Shown here: piece by piece, positions 10,497 to 23,734 of the stretch
Layout: the number at the start of each line of letters is the position of its first letter
Position numbering within the stretch: position 1 is the stretch's first letter
Assembly: GCF_014930455.1 (NCBI RefSeq)
Contig: NZ_JAAIYO010000001.1
Coordinates: 1,754,524 to 1,818,523, forward strand
Direction: 5' to 3'
DNA from: Corallococcus soli
GTDB lineage: Bacteria; Myxococcota; Myxococcia; Myxococcales; Myxococcaceae
Length of the DNA: 64,000 nucleotides
Made by a program: the position numbers and the translations under genes
Notes under the pieces: generated by a model
Databases searched by the model: none
Told to the model about the DNA's origin: nothing
What the model saw: the letters and a program-made list of their open reading frames with translations, nothing else

Positions 10497-13400
10497 GTGG
10501 GCACCATGTTCCAGGACGGACTCGAGGCAGGGGCGCGCACCGCGAAGCAGGCGGACGCGGAAGGCACGCAGACGACGGTGGAGGCGCTGGCGGAGGGCTT
10601 GTTCGGCCAGGTGCGCCAGGAGCTGGAGGCACGGCGCGTCACGCCGCTGTCCACCTACCGGATGCAGCTGCACCAGGGCTTCACCTTCCAGCAGGCCAAG
10701 GCGGTGGTGCCCTACCTGGCCCGGCTGGGGGTCAGTGACTTCTATGCGTCCCCCTACCTGAAGGCCACGCCGGGCAGCACCCACGGCTACGACTGCGTGG
10801 ACCACCAGCGGCTCAACCCGGAGGTGGGCACGCCGGAGGACCACGCGGACTTCTGCCGGACCCTTCTCCAGCACGGCCTGGGGCAGGTGCTGGACGTGGT
10901 GCCCAACCACATGGGCATTGAGCGGGACAACCGCCTGTGGCTGGACGTGCTGGAGAACGGCCCGTCGTCCGTCTACGCGAAGTTCTTCGACATCGACTGG
11001 CGGCCGGTGAAGGACGAGCTGGCGGACAATGTGCTGCTGCCCATCCTGGGCGACCAGTACGGCATCGTGCTGGAGCGCGGCGAGCTGAAGCTGTCCTTCG
11101 ACGCCGGCGCCTTCCACCTGCACTACTACGACCACCGCCTGCCGGTGGCCCCGCGCCAGTACGCGCGCATCCTGTGCCACGGCCTGGAGCGGCTGGAGGC
11201 CCAGCTGGGCGCGGAGCACCCGCACCTGGTGGAGCTGCTCTCCATCCTCACCGCGCTGGAGCACCTGCCGCCGCGCACGGAGGTGGAGCGCTCGAAGGTC
11301 ATCGAGCGGCACCGCGAGAAGGAGGTCATCAAGCGGCGGCTCGCCACGGTGGCGGCGGACAGCCCGGAGCTCACGGCCTACATCCACGAGAACGTGCGGG
11401 TGTTCAACGGCACGCCCGGCAACGTGCGCTCCTTCGACATGCTGGACGCGCTCCTCCAGGAGTGCAGCTACCGGCTGGCGCACTGGCGCGTGGCGGGCGA
11501 GGAGATCAACTACCGCCGCTTCTTCGACATCAACGGCCTGGCGGCCATCCGCGTGGAGGACCCGGACGTCTTCCTGGAGGCCCACCAGCTCATCTTCGAG
11601 TGGCTGCGCGAGGGGCGCGTCACCGGCCTGCGCATCGACCATCCGGACGGCCTGTTCGACCCCACCGCCTACTTCCTGGACCTGCAGGAGCGCTTCTTCG
11701 TGGAGCGCGCGCGGGCGCGGTTCGAGGCGGACCTGGACGCAGGGGGGGACGCCCGCTGGCCGCAGGTGGAGGCGCTCTTGCGCGCGAAGTGGCGCCAGGA
11801 GGTGATGGACACCCCGGACAGCCCGCTGCGCAAGGCGCTCTTCGTGTCGGTGGAGAAGATTCAGGGCGGCCGCGAGCGCATCCCGGACGCGTGGGCGGTG
11901 CACGGCACCACCGGCTACCGCTTCGCCAACGCGGTCAGCGGCCTGTTCGTGCACCCGGCGGCGGAGGCGCACCTGACGGAGACGTACGAGCGCTTCGCCG
12001 GCGGCACGCAGGACTTCGCGGAGCTCGTGTACCAGAAGAAGCTGCTCATCATGCGCGTGTCCATGGCGAGCGAGATCAACGTCCTGGCGCACGAGCTCAA
12101 CCGCATCTCGGAGATGAACCGCCGCACGCGCGACTTCACGCTCAACAGCCTGCGGCGCGCGCTCATCGAATTCATCGCGCTGTTCCCCGTCTACCGCACC
12201 TACGTGGACGGCTGGCGGCAGGAACTGGACGCGCGCGACGTGCAGTACATCGAGTGGACCCTCCAGCGGGCCAAGGAGCGCAACACCAACACCAACGCGT
12301 CCATCTTCGACTTCCTGCGCGACATCCTCCTGGGCCGCTACCCGGAGCACGTGGGGGATGAGGAGAAGGCGGTGATGCTGCGCTTCGCGATGAAGCTGCA
12401 GCAGGTGACGGGGCCCGTCATGGCCAAGGGCCTGGAGGACACGGTCTTCTACATCTACAACCGGCTGGTGAGCCTCAACGAGGTGGGCGGTGAGCCGGAG
12501 CACTTCGGCATGCGCGCCACCACCTTCCACCTGCGCAACCAGGAGCGCGCGGAGCGCTGGCCGGGCAGCATGCTCACCTCCAGCACCCACGACACCAAGC
12601 GCAGCGAGGACGTGCGCGCGCGCATCAACGTCCTCACGGAGCTGCCGGAGGCGTGGCGCGAGCGCGCCCGCGCGTGGGCGGACCTGACGCAGCCCTTCGT
12701 CTCCCACCTGTCCTCGGGCCCCGCGCCGTCCGCCAACGACACCTACCTCTTCTTCCAGACGGTGGTGGGCGCGTGGCCCATGGGCGAGCACGCGTCCCCG
12801 AAGGAGCTGGAGGACTTCCACCGCCGCGTGCGCGAGTACATGGCCAAGGCCATCAAGGAGGCCAAGGTCCGCACCGCGTGGACCAACCCGGACGCCGCCT
12901 ACGACGACGCGATGGCGCGCTACGTGGACGCGTGCTTCGACCCGAAGAAGGGCCAGGCCTTCCTGGACGACGTGCGCGCGTTCAAGCGCCGCATCGAGCG
13001 CGCGGGCCAGCACAACGCGCTGGGCCAGCTGCTGCTGAAGCTCGCGTCGCCGGGCGTGGTGGACACGTACCAGGGCTGCGAGCTGTGGGACCTGTCCCTG
13101 GTGGATCCAGACAACCGCCGGCCGGTGGACTACGCCCTGCGGGAGCGGCTGCTGGCGGGGCTGGACGCGGAGGCCGCGAAGGACCGGGCCGCCCTGTGCG
13201 CCCGGCTGTCCAAGGACATGGACGACGGGCAGGTGAAGCTGTTCCTCACGGCGGAGGCGCTGCGGCTGCGCCAGAAGCACGCGGACCTGTTCCGGATGGG
13301 GGGCTACGCGGCCCTGGAGATCTCCGGCCCCCGCGCGCCCGCGGCGGTGGGCTTCGTCCGCACGCACGGCGACACGGTGCTGCTCGCCTGCGCGCCGCGT

Positions 13401-13615
13401 TACACCCTGGAGGCCCTGGAGGCCGGGGGCCTGGCGCAGGCGTATGACGGTACGTTCCTGGACCTTCCGGAGGCATATGCGGGCATGATGTTCCGCAACG
13501 TCTTCACCGGGCGCCAGGTCCGTCCCCAGCAGGGGCCGGGAGGCGCGGGGCTGGCCCTGGGGCCGCTCCTCGCGGAGTTCCCGGTGGTGCTGCTGGAGAT
13601 GGAGAGGAGCACTGG

Positions 13616-13619
<4 letters not shown>
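10497..13619 (+). CDS. treY: Malto-oligosyltrehalose synthase
   Basis: A glycoside hydrolase family 13 enzyme that rearranges the reducing-end alpha-1,4 bond of maltodextrins to alpha-1,1, the first step of the TreY/TreZ trehalose route. Family signatures are [15 protein letters not shown] near residue 46, [16 protein letters not shown], the nucleophile segment LRIDHPDG with Asp381, and [14 protein letters not shown]. Length (1040) is somewhat above usual because of a 40-residue N-terminal extension. Start is either GTG 10497 or ATG 10506, three codons apart. The stop overlaps the ATG of glgX by 4 bp. The partner hydrolase TreZ is not in the window; the neighbour is the debranching enzyme instead, which would supply linear glucan for TreY. 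Confidence 0.95.
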
Positions 13620-15760
<2,141 letters not shown>

Positions 15761-15870
15761 CCCCCGGGGCCGCCCCGGTGTAGGCAGCGGGCTTGAACGC
15801 GCGAGGCGGGCCGCTCCCCCTGGGGCCCTGCCTGCTTCGCGCGGCGTCTTCGGACCGGGAACGGGCGCAC

Positions 15871-16857
15871 GTGCTTACCGATTCAGTCTGGCCCTGGGTG
15901 GGCTTCAACGTCTTCGTCGTGGCGATGCTCGCCATGGACCTGGGGCTGTTCCACCGCAAGGAGCACGCGGTGTCGCCGAAGGAGGCGACGCTCTGGACGC
16001 TCGTCTGGGTGAGCATCAGCCTCGCGTTCTGCGGGGGCGTCTGGCGCTACGGCGGCCAGGGCCCGGCGCTGGAGTGGCTGACGGCGTACGTGGTGGAGTA
16101 CGCGCTGTCGGTCGACAACCTCTTCGTCTTCCTGATGGTGTTCGGCTACTTCCGGGTGGCCCCGCAGCACCAGCACCGGGTGCTCTTCTGGGGCATCCTG
16201 GGCGCGTTCGTGATGCGCGCGGTGCTCATCCTCGCGGGCACGGCGCTGGTCGCGAAGTTCCACTGGCTCATCTACATCTTCGGCGCGTTCCTGGTGTTCA
16301 CGGCCGTGAAGATGCTGGTGGCCAAGGACGACGAGGACGTGGACCCGGAGGCGGGCTTCATCGTGAAGATGTCCCGGCGCCTGCTGCCGGTGGCGCGCCA
16401 GGGCGAGGGCAGCCGCTTCTTCACGCTGGAGGACGGCCGCCGCAAGGTGACGCCGCTGTTCATCGTGCTGATGGTGGTGGAGGCCACGGACCTGCTCTTC
16501 GCCATGGACTCCATCCCGGCGGTGCTGGGCATCAGCAAGGACCCCTTCATCATCTACACGTCCAACGTCTGCGCCATCCTGGGCCTGCGCTCGCTCTTCT
16601 TCGTCGTCTCCAGCCTGATGGAGAAGTTCCACCTGCTGAAGATCGCCCTGGGCGTCATCCTGGGCTTCGTCGGCGTGAAGATGCTGCTGGAGTACTTCTA
16701 CAAGATTCCCATTGGCGTCTCGCTGGCGGTCATCGCCGGGTGCCTGGTGCTGGCCGTCGTGGGGTCGCTGGTGTTCCCCAAGCCGCCGGAGGTGGCCTCG
16801 GCGCCGGAGGCCGGCAAGCAGCCGGAGGCCCCCGCCCGGGAGCAGGAGCGCGGCTAG
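15871..16857 (+). CDS. TerC family integral membrane protein (Alx-like)
   Basis: A 328-residue multi-pass membrane protein of the TerC/Alx family. Typical motifs are the YALSVDNLFVFLMVF helix and the second acidic helix ATDLLFAMDSIPA. The acidic residues in these helices are thought to bind metal. TerC proteins act in metal export, especially manganese, and in metallating secreted proteins. About eight hydrophobic segments can be seen, with a C-terminal polar tail. The preferred start is GTG 15871, directly before the first conserved helix (WPWVGFNVFVVAMLAMDL); a TTG at 15793 would add 26 unconserved residues. It is 110 bp downstream of glgX, so it could be read from the same promoter, though function is unrelated. 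Confidence 0.9.
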   Translation: MLTDSVWPWVGFNVFVVAMLAMDLGLFHRKEHAVSPKEATLWTLVWVSISLAFCGGVWRYGGQGPALEWLTAYVVEYALSVDNLFVFLMVFGYFRVAPQHQHRVLFWGILGAFVMRAVLILAGTALVAKFHWLIYIFGAFLVFTAVKMLVAKDDEDVDPEAGFIVKMSRRLLPVARQGEGSRFFTLEDGRRKVTPLFIVLMVVEATDLLFAMDSIPAVLGISKDPFIIYTSNVCAILGLRSLFFVVSSLMEKFHLLKIALGVILGFVGVKMLLEYFYKIPIGVSLAVIAGCLVLAVVGSLVFPKPPEVASAPEAGKQPEAPAREQERG

Positions 16858-16926
16858 GACCGGCGGTCCCAGCGGGGCCCAGTGTTTCCCTTGCATCGGG
16901 CGGGAGTCGCTGCCAAGTCTCCCGCC

Positions 16927-17310
16927 ATGTCCACCGCCACCACCGATGGCATCCGCGTCACCGTGGAGCCAACCTTCTGGCCGGAGCGCAGCACCCCCGA
17001 GGCCGGGCAGTTCGCCTTCATGTACAAGGTGGAGATCGTCAACGAAGGCGACGCTCCCGCGCAGCTCCACGCCAGGCACTGGCTCATCACGGATGCCCAG
17101 GGCAACGTGGACGAGGTGAAGGGCGAAGGCGTGGTGGGCCGCCAGCCCCGGCTGGGGCCGGGCGAGCGTTTCGAGTACACGAGCTGGGCGATGCTGAAGA
17201 CGCCCTTCGGCACCATGCGCGGCACCTACGAGATGGTGCGTCCGGACGGCACCCGCTTCGAGGCCCGCATCGCCGAGTTCGCCCTCACGCTGCCGCACGC
17301 GCTGCACTGA
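16927..17310 (+). CDS. apaG: ApaG protein
   Basis: A 127-residue protein covering the whole ApaG/DUF525 domain. It has an immunoglobulin-like beta-sandwich with the family block ARHWLITDAQGNVDEVKGEGVVGRQP and the following PGERFEYTSW and MRGTYEM strands. Length equals that of enterobacterial ApaG. ApaG is linked to cobalt resistance and magnesium efflux phenotypes in Salmonella; its biochemical role is not settled. The start at ATG 16927 fits the family; the in-frame extension upstream is not conserved. It lies between terC (70 bp upstream) and the ferrochelatase gene (25 bp downstream), so apaG and hemH are probably one transcript. Confidence 0.93.
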   Translation: MSTATTDGIRVTVEPTFWPERSTPEAGQFAFMYKVEIVNEGDAPAQLHARHWLITDAQGNVDEVKGEGVVGRQPRLGPGERFEYTSWAMLKTPFGTMRGTYEMVRPDGTRFEARIAEFALTLPHALH

Positions 17311-17335
17311 AACCCCTACCGGAGTCCTCAAGCGC

Positions 17336-18442
<1,107 letters not shown>

Positions 18443-19518
18443 CGGGGGCGAGGCGGGCCTGGTAGGTGCCCACCGGCAGGCCCATGGCGGGCTGGGCAGG
18501 CCCCTTCATGCTGGTGGCGAGGGTGCCCTCCCAGGAGCGCCACTGCCCTGCCTTCACCAGGAACTCACCCCGGCCGGTCACCTTCACGGTGGCGCCCAGC
18601 TCGGCGCCTCCGGCCGGGCCTGAGGCGTCATCGTCGCTGTCGGCGCCTTCCGGGGCCGTGGGGACGGGGGGGCGCTTGCCGGGGATGGCGCGGGCGGGGG
18701 CGAGGATGCCGCCGAACTGCTCCAGCAGGTCGTATTCGAGCGTGGCCACCTGCTCGCCATTGTCGCCGGGGGTGACGGAGACGAGCTTCACGCGGTTGCG
18801 CCGCTCGGCGCCGCCGGTGGCGCGGCGGAACTGGGTGCCCAGGGCGTCCGGGACGAGCAGCGCGGTGGCCAGCGACCACGTCTCTCCGGGCCGCACGGGG
18901 TCCCGGGGCAGCTCCAGCACGAGCGTGGCCAGGTTGCGCTCCAGCACGGGGAGCCCGTCGATGATGAAGCCCCGGTCGCTCACGGTGGCGTCCTCCGGCG
19001 CGGCGCCGCCCGAGGGCGTCAGGCGCAGGTGGCGCTCACCGGCGCGGTCCAGGTCCAGCACGAAGGTGTATTCGCCGGGGACGCCGGGCGCGGCGGCGGC
19101 GGGCGCGGCCGGGGAGGCCCTGGCGCCCTTCTTCTTCTTGTCGGCCCGGGGCTCCGCCGGGGCGGACTCGAAGGCGGGGGCGCCGCGATCCAGGGTGAGC
19201 GACAGGCGGTAGGCGACGGGCGTGCCCTGCACGAGGTTCCAGCGCAGGAGCACGGCGTCCTTGGGGACGGCGGGCGCGGCGGCGGCGGGCTCGGGGGCCT
19301 CCGTGGGAGGCGGGGTCGCGGGTGCGCCCGCCGGGCGCTGGAGGGGCTCGATCTTCCCGGGCTCCTCCTGCTTGCAGGCGGTGAACGCGAGGGCAACGAG
19401 CAGACCGCACAGACTTCGCTTCACGGGGACACTCCTGGTGACGGTCGCGGGATAGCGGAGCGGGCGACGGTTGTAAAAGGGAGAAGGTGGAATGACGCGG
19501 CCCGCCGCGACGGGGCCT

Positions 19519-19620
19519 TCAGCGGCGGTCGGGCGTGCAGGAGCGCAGGGCCTGGGGGTAGGGAGGCGGCGGCTCATCCGAGGCGACGGCCAGGCGCTCG
19601 ATTTCGTTCGAATCCAGCAT
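19519..19620 (-). CDS. Possible 33-residue ORF in the gap between two secreted-protein genes
   Basis: The 221-bp gap 19425-19645 holds one small frame on the minus strand, ATG 19620 to TGA 19519. The predicted peptide starts MLDSNEIERLAVASDEPPPP and has a balanced, protein-like composition, unlike the Arg-rich antisense frames around it. It begins 26 bp after the stop of the secreted protein gene at 19646. No strong ribosome-binding site is seen, so expression is uncertain. It could also be a decayed 3' remnant of a longer gene. Confidence 0.25.
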   Translation of the reverse strand: MLDSNEIERLAVASDEPPPPYPQALRSCTPDRR

Positions 19621-19645
19621 CGCGTGGCGCCTCGCGTCGGGAGAC

Positions 19646-21739
19646 CTAGAAAGGCCAACGGCGGCAGGCGCGTTGGGCTTCGGGCTCTGGCGGTGGTGCT
19701 TCTCCGGCGGCTTCGATCAGGCGCTTCATGCTGGCGTCTTCGTCGAGGTTCGCGTCCGCGCAGGCGGTGGGACAGTAGGAGCGGAGCTTCTCGTAGCGCT
19801 GGCAGTACAGCTCCCGGGGGCTTGGTGGGGGTGGTGGCGGATCCGTGGTGACGTCCGAGTGGATCATGGCGCTCCTGGCCCCTGGCGCCGGAGGGCCCAG
19901 GACTTCGGCGCGGGACGCCATGCACTCGCGCAAGGTCCGGAGCTCGGCCACGCAGGCCCGGGCCGCTGCCGCGGGAATGAGCGCGTGTTGTTGCCTGGCG
20001 AGGCCTCCCGCGGCCGCTGCCTGAAGGCGAGGATCCGCGGAGTGCAGCGTGTTGCCCAGCAGCGCCTGCTTGTCTTCGAGCCGGATGCGGCGGTCATTGG
20101 CGATGTACCCCACCCACGCGAGCGGGGGCGTGTCCCCCAGGAGTGCTTCCTTCGCCACGAGCGTGAGGGTCTCCGGGGTGACCGCGATGTGGGGCCTGGA
20201 CATGGACCCGCGTCCCAGGAGCAGGTCGAGGACGGCCTCGCGTCCCCCCAGCCGATCCGCGTGAGAGGGGGTGAGCAGCTTCGCCACGATGGCGGGCGTC
20301 GCGATGAGTCCGTCCAGCAGGCCAGGCTGGCGGTCCATCACCCAGTCGAACAGGGCTTCGGCGCGCGCGGGCTCGTGGAGGCCGAGCTTGCCGCTCAGCG
20401 TGCCCAGCTGCGTCGCGCTCAGCGGCTTCAGCACGTCGATGAGTTCCGTGGGCGGCACCTTCGCGAGATAGCGGTGCAGGACCTGCACCGTGTCCTGCGG
20501 GCAGCGTGGCTGGGTGTCCGCGATGGCGCGCAGCTGCGCGGTGGACAGGGGAAGGCCGTGGACGTCCTGGAGCTGGGGGCAGGGCACGGACGCGGTCCAG
20601 GCCCGGAACGTCGCCGGGCTGGTGGGAGCGCGCCGCTGGAGGTCGCGCAGCATGTTGATGAAGGGGGACAGGGAGGGGTGCTCACGGCGCGCCTCGTCGA
20701 GCCAGGCGTTCTGGAGCGCGGTGAGGGCAGGCGTCGTCAGGGCATGGAGGCTCGGCCATTGGCCTTCCCGCATCAGCAGCAGTGCGTTGATGCGCTCGGA
20801 AGGGATTTCCGCGGCCTGGAACAGGAAGTCGCGCTGCGTGGCGGCGGGCTGGGTCCACAGCCATCGTGCCAGCGACGACGCGCGGGCTTCGAGGACGGAG
20901 AGGCGTTCAGGCACCTGGGTGCGCCGGGCCAGGAGCATCAACTCCAGACAGCGGGGACCGGGGCAGGCGCCGTCGCGCAGCAGCCGAGGCAGTCCCGCGC
21001 GGAGGCCTCCGTCGCGGCATCCGGGAGAGAGGACCGCATCCAACAGGCGCCCCTGGCGCGCGAGGGTGGCCGCGACCTGGAGGCGCTGTCGGGGCGTGTC
21101 CGCGACGCCGCAGAGGCGCATGACAGGGGTGGGCGGGCTCAGGGGATACAGCTCTCGCGCGGTGGGGTGCGCGTCGTATTCCATCCGGGCCATACCCACG
21201 CCGTCGCGTGCGAGGTTCGAGAGCTGGGTGAGGGCCTCGGTGCACGGGTGCTCCGGGGCGTAGGGGCCGCCAACGCAGTCGTACTCCGCCATTAGCTCAT
21301 GGTAGCGCTGGAGCGGGTCGGCCTCGTGCGCCCAGGCCTCGCAGTCGGCGGGCTCCACGCGGACGTTGGAGCCAGCGCGGGTGATGACCCCATCCCGGCC
21401 CTGGATGAAGAAGCGCAGGTTTTGCGTCTCGGGTGTGACGCCACGGGCTTCGAGTCTCAGGGTTGCGTCCTGCTTGTGGCCCGCATCCTGGACGGTGAAG
21501 AGGAACCGGCAGCCGCCGACGGATTGGGAGTCCGGCGCGGGTGGACGGGTGCCGTCGGTGCAGGGGAGGGGAAGGAAGCCGATGGCCTCTGGCGGGGCGT
21601 AGCGGTCCTTTTCCGCGAAATGGGACCGCTCGGCGACGTGAAGCGCGGTGAGGCCACACAGCGCTTCGGCGGAAGGATCCGAGGGAGCGCCAGACGCCGC
21701 CATCAGGACGAGCCACAACCCACTTGCGGTGAAGCCCAT
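19646..21739 (-). CDS. Large secreted protein, unknown function
   Basis: A 697-residue protein beginning at ATG 21739, behind GGAGAGGGG, with a short signal peptide (GFTASGLWLVLMAASGA). It contains many cysteines spaced along the chain, a helical middle region rich in Leu and Arg that resembles repeated helical hairpins, a DPPPPPPSP linker near residue 640, and a Cys-rich C-terminal segment (CQRYEKLRSYCPTACADAN). No catalytic motif was recognised. Codon choice is somewhat less GC-biased than in the metabolic genes around it, which suggests an accessory gene. It is probably periplasmic or exported. A divergent lipoprotein gene starts 197 bp away. Confidence 0.8.
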   Translation of the reverse strand: MGFTASGLWLVLMAASGAPSDPSAEALCGLTALHVAERSHFAEKDRYAPPEAIGFLPLPCTDGTRPPAPDSQSVGGCRFLFTVQDAGHKQDATLRLEARGVTPETQNLRFFIQGRDGVITRAGSNVRVEPADCEAWAHEADPLQRYHELMAEYDCVGGPYAPEHPCTEALTQLSNLARDGVGMARMEYDAHPTARELYPLSPPTPVMRLCGVADTPRQRLQVAATLARQGRLLDAVLSPGCRDGGLRAGLPRLLRDGACPGPRCLELMLLARRTQVPERLSVLEARASSLARWLWTQPAATQRDFLFQAAEIPSERINALLLMREGQWPSLHALTTPALTALQNAWLDEARREHPSLSPFINMLRDLQRRAPTSPATFRAWTASVPCPQLQDVHGLPLSTAQLRAIADTQPRCPQDTVQVLHRYLAKVPPTELIDVLKPLSATQLGTLSGKLGLHEPARAEALFDWVMDRQPGLLDGLIATPAIVAKLLTPSHADRLGGREAVLDLLLGRGSMSRPHIAVTPETLTLVAKEALLGDTPPLAWVGYIANDRRIRLEDKQALLGNTLHSADPRLQAAAAGGLARQQHALIPAAAARACVAELRTLRECMASRAEVLGPPAPGARSAMIHSDVTTDPPPPPPSPRELYCQRYEKLRSYCPTACADANLDEDASMKRLIEAAGEAPPPEPEAQRACRRWPF

Positions 21740-21936
21740 GCGCGCGGTCCCCTCTCCAGGGAGACAGCCTGGAGGAGCCGGACCCCTGGCCGCAAGGCCC
21801 TGGGGCAACGCTTGGCCCATGCTTTCGCTGGGAACCGCGATCCTCTATGTCGAAACCCGAAGTGCCTCGCACCTCCACGGCGCCAGGAGGTCTTGAAGGC
21901 ATTCGTTACGGTCCTGGGTTCCAGGTTGGGGGTTCC

Positions 21937-22695
21937 ATGCGGATGGATGTCCTGGTGTGTGGGTTGCTGTTGAGCCTGATGGTGGGCTGCGGGTCCCGTA
22001 ACAAGGGGCCCTCGCGGCGGGCGCTCCAGGAGGCCCGGCAGGACTGGTCCCGGCAGGGCGCGAACTACCGCGGCACGGAAGGGTTTCAGGAGGCCCGCTG
22101 GGGCATGACTTCCAGCGAGGTGCAGGACCTCTTTCCCGAGGCGACGGTGCTCACCAGCAACGCACTGGTGCTGCGAACCGAAGTCGCGAAGCTCCCCGCC
22201 GTCGTCACCTTCGGGTTCCTGGGCGACCGGCTCGTCGCCACCGAGGTCGCCTTCCCCGAAGTCGCGGACCTGAAGGGAAGCCTGCGACTCTTGCGCGACC
22301 TCCTCACCCAGAAGTTCGGGCCTCCCGTCCGTGTCAGGGACTCCAATGCGGCGCAACGAAAGGCCGGGACCTATCGCACCGCGGCCGAGGTGACCCTCGC
22401 CCTGGGCCAGCCCGTTTCCACCGACAGGGGGTGGCCACGCGACATCCCAGAACCCGCACCTGAAGAGGCCCCCGAGGCGAGACCGGAAGAGGACGCTGTC
22501 GGCGAGGCTCGGGTCGCAGGCAAGCGCCACAAGCTGTGGAGTCAATGGAAGACGGTGGAGAGCCACGTGATGCTCTCGAGCTCGAAGTCACCGGGAGCCG
22601 CGTCCTTCGTCATCGAATACGAAAGTGCGCGGTACGAGGCGGACCTCAATCGGGCCCGAGCCGTGGCCCGTGAGGGGATGCTGAAGGACCTCTGA
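21937..22695 (+). CDS. Lipoprotein of unknown function
   Basis: A 252-residue protein. From ATG 21937 the N terminus is a lipoprotein signal (MDVLVCGLLLSLMVGC) with Cys in the MVGC box. An in-frame longer start would place a polar segment before it and is unlikely. The body contains a phrase GFQEARWGMTSSEVQDLFPEA, resembling the start of small envelope proteins that measure a small difference between gene products (WGMS/T-type domains), then FGFLGDRLVATEVAFPE. An acidic Glu/Pro segment near residue 170 separates a short C-terminal part. I do not recognise a named family. It is monocistronic and ends 42 bp before the convergent Sua5 gene. Confidence 0.8.
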   Translation: MRMDVLVCGLLLSLMVGCGSRNKGPSRRALQEARQDWSRQGANYRGTEGFQEARWGMTSSEVQDLFPEATVLTSNALVLRTEVAKLPAVVTFGFLGDRLVATEVAFPEVADLKGSLRLLRDLLTQKFGPPVRVRDSNAAQRKAGTYRTAAEVTLALGQPVSTDRGWPRDIPEPAPEEAPEARPEEDAVGEARVAGKRHKLWSQWKTVESHVMLSSSKSPGAASFVIEYESARYEADLNRARAVAREGMLKDL

Positions 22696-22737
22696 CGCGA
22701 AGACGTGAGCCCAAGGCGTTCTTGAACGCCCGGGTGC

Positions 22738-23703
22738 TCATTCCTGGCGAGGCGCCGCCGCGCGAGACAGTCGGTCCCGCACGGCGATACCCAAGCCGCT
22801 CGCCAAAGGCAGACAGGCCACAAGCACGTCGTGGCCCTGCTCATCCGCTTCCCGCAGCCTTGCATACAGGACGCGCGCGGCCTCAGCCGGTTCGCCCGGC
22901 ACGTCGAACCGCTGCACGTCTCCAGGCAGTGACAGCGACGCGGGGCCCAGCACGCCCACGCGCAAGCCCTGGGCCCGCAGCGCTTCCACCCGCTGACCCA
23001 CCTCGGAGGGCTCCGCCAGCACCACGCCCGCGCGCGGTGCGTAGTGCGACGCCAGCGAACCGGACACGCGCACCGTGGTGGACGCGCGCACCGGCACCTC
23101 GCGCCCCAGCACCCGCTCCACCTCCTCCGTCGCCAGCCCTCCGGGCCGGAGAATCGCGGGCGCACCGGAGGACAGGTCCACGATGGTCGACTCCACGCCC
23201 ACCGTGGACGGACCCCCATCCAGCACCAGGTCCACGTCGCCGCCCAGGTCCTGCTGCACGTGCTCCGCCGTCGTCGGGCTCACCCTTCCGAAGCGGTTGG
23301 CGCTGGGCGCGGCCACGCCTCCGCCCATCCTGCGCAGCACCTCCAGCGCCACTGGATGCCCCGGCACCCGCAGGGCCACCGTGTCCTGGCCTCCCGTCAC
23401 CGCGTCCGTGGCCCTGGCCGTGCGCGGCAGGACCAGGGTCAACGGCCCCGGCCAGAACGCCTTCGCCAGCGCCTGCGCTTCGTCCGGAATCACCCGGGCC
23501 CACTGGGACAGGTGCTCCGCCCCGGGGATGTGCACGATGAGCGGGTGGGTGGCCGGCCGGCCCTTGATGGCGAAAACGCGACGGACCGCCAGCTCGTCCT
23601 CGGCGTTGGCGGCCAGTCCGTAGACCGTCTCTGTTGGCAGGGCGATGACACCGCCGCGTCGCAGCAATTCGACTGCACGGTCGAGGAGGTCGGGATTAAG
23701 CAT
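22738..23703 (-). CDS. L-threonylcarbamoyladenylate synthase (Sua5 type)
   Basis: A 321-residue Sua5/YwlC protein that makes threonylcarbamoyl-AMP from threonine, bicarbonate and ATP for the t6A modification of tRNA. Family blocks are ALPTETVYGLA at residues 21-31, IKGRP, FWPGPLTLVL, and SANRFGRVSPTTAEHV. The length shows the long form: a YrdC catalytic domain (about 1-205) followed by a C-terminal Sua5 domain, rather than the short TsaC form. Start ATG 23703 is the first Met before the conserved N-terminal helix. It is divergent from the TIGR01777 oxidoreductase gene, with only 31 bp between the two starts, so their promoters must overlap each other or the genes. Confidence 0.93.
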   Translation of the reverse strand: MLNPDLLDRAVELLRRGGVIALPTETVYGLAANAEDELAVRRVFAIKGRPATHPLIVHIPGAEHLSQWARVIPDEAQALAKAFWPGPLTLVLPRTARATDAVTGGQDTVALRVPGHPVALEVLRRMGGGVAAPSANRFGRVSPTTAEHVQQDLGGDVDLVLDGGPSTVGVESTIVDLSSGAPAILRPGGLATEEVERVLGREVPVRASTTVRVSGSLASHYAPRAGVVLAEPSEVGQRVEALRAQGLRVGVLGPASLSLPGDVQRFDVPGEPAEAARVLYARLREADEQGHDVLVACLPLASGLGIAVRDRLSRAAAPRQE

Positions 23704-23734
23704 GCTCGGTCGCAATCTCCCCCCAGGAGCACCC

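Noticed and set aside
10491..13367. 958-residue frame antisense to treY
   Set aside because: His/Arg/Val-rich composition typical of antisense frames in GC-rich genes; the plus-strand treY carries all catalytic motifs.
15764..15778. CCGGGG-CCG-CCCCGG hairpin after glgX as a terminator
   Set aside because: The stem has a three-base loop and no U-tract; terC follows closely and may be co-transcribed.
19606..19615. GTTCGAATCC resembling a tRNA T-loop
   Set aside because: Flanking bases do not form the T-stem, and no acceptor, D or anticodon stems can be placed around it.
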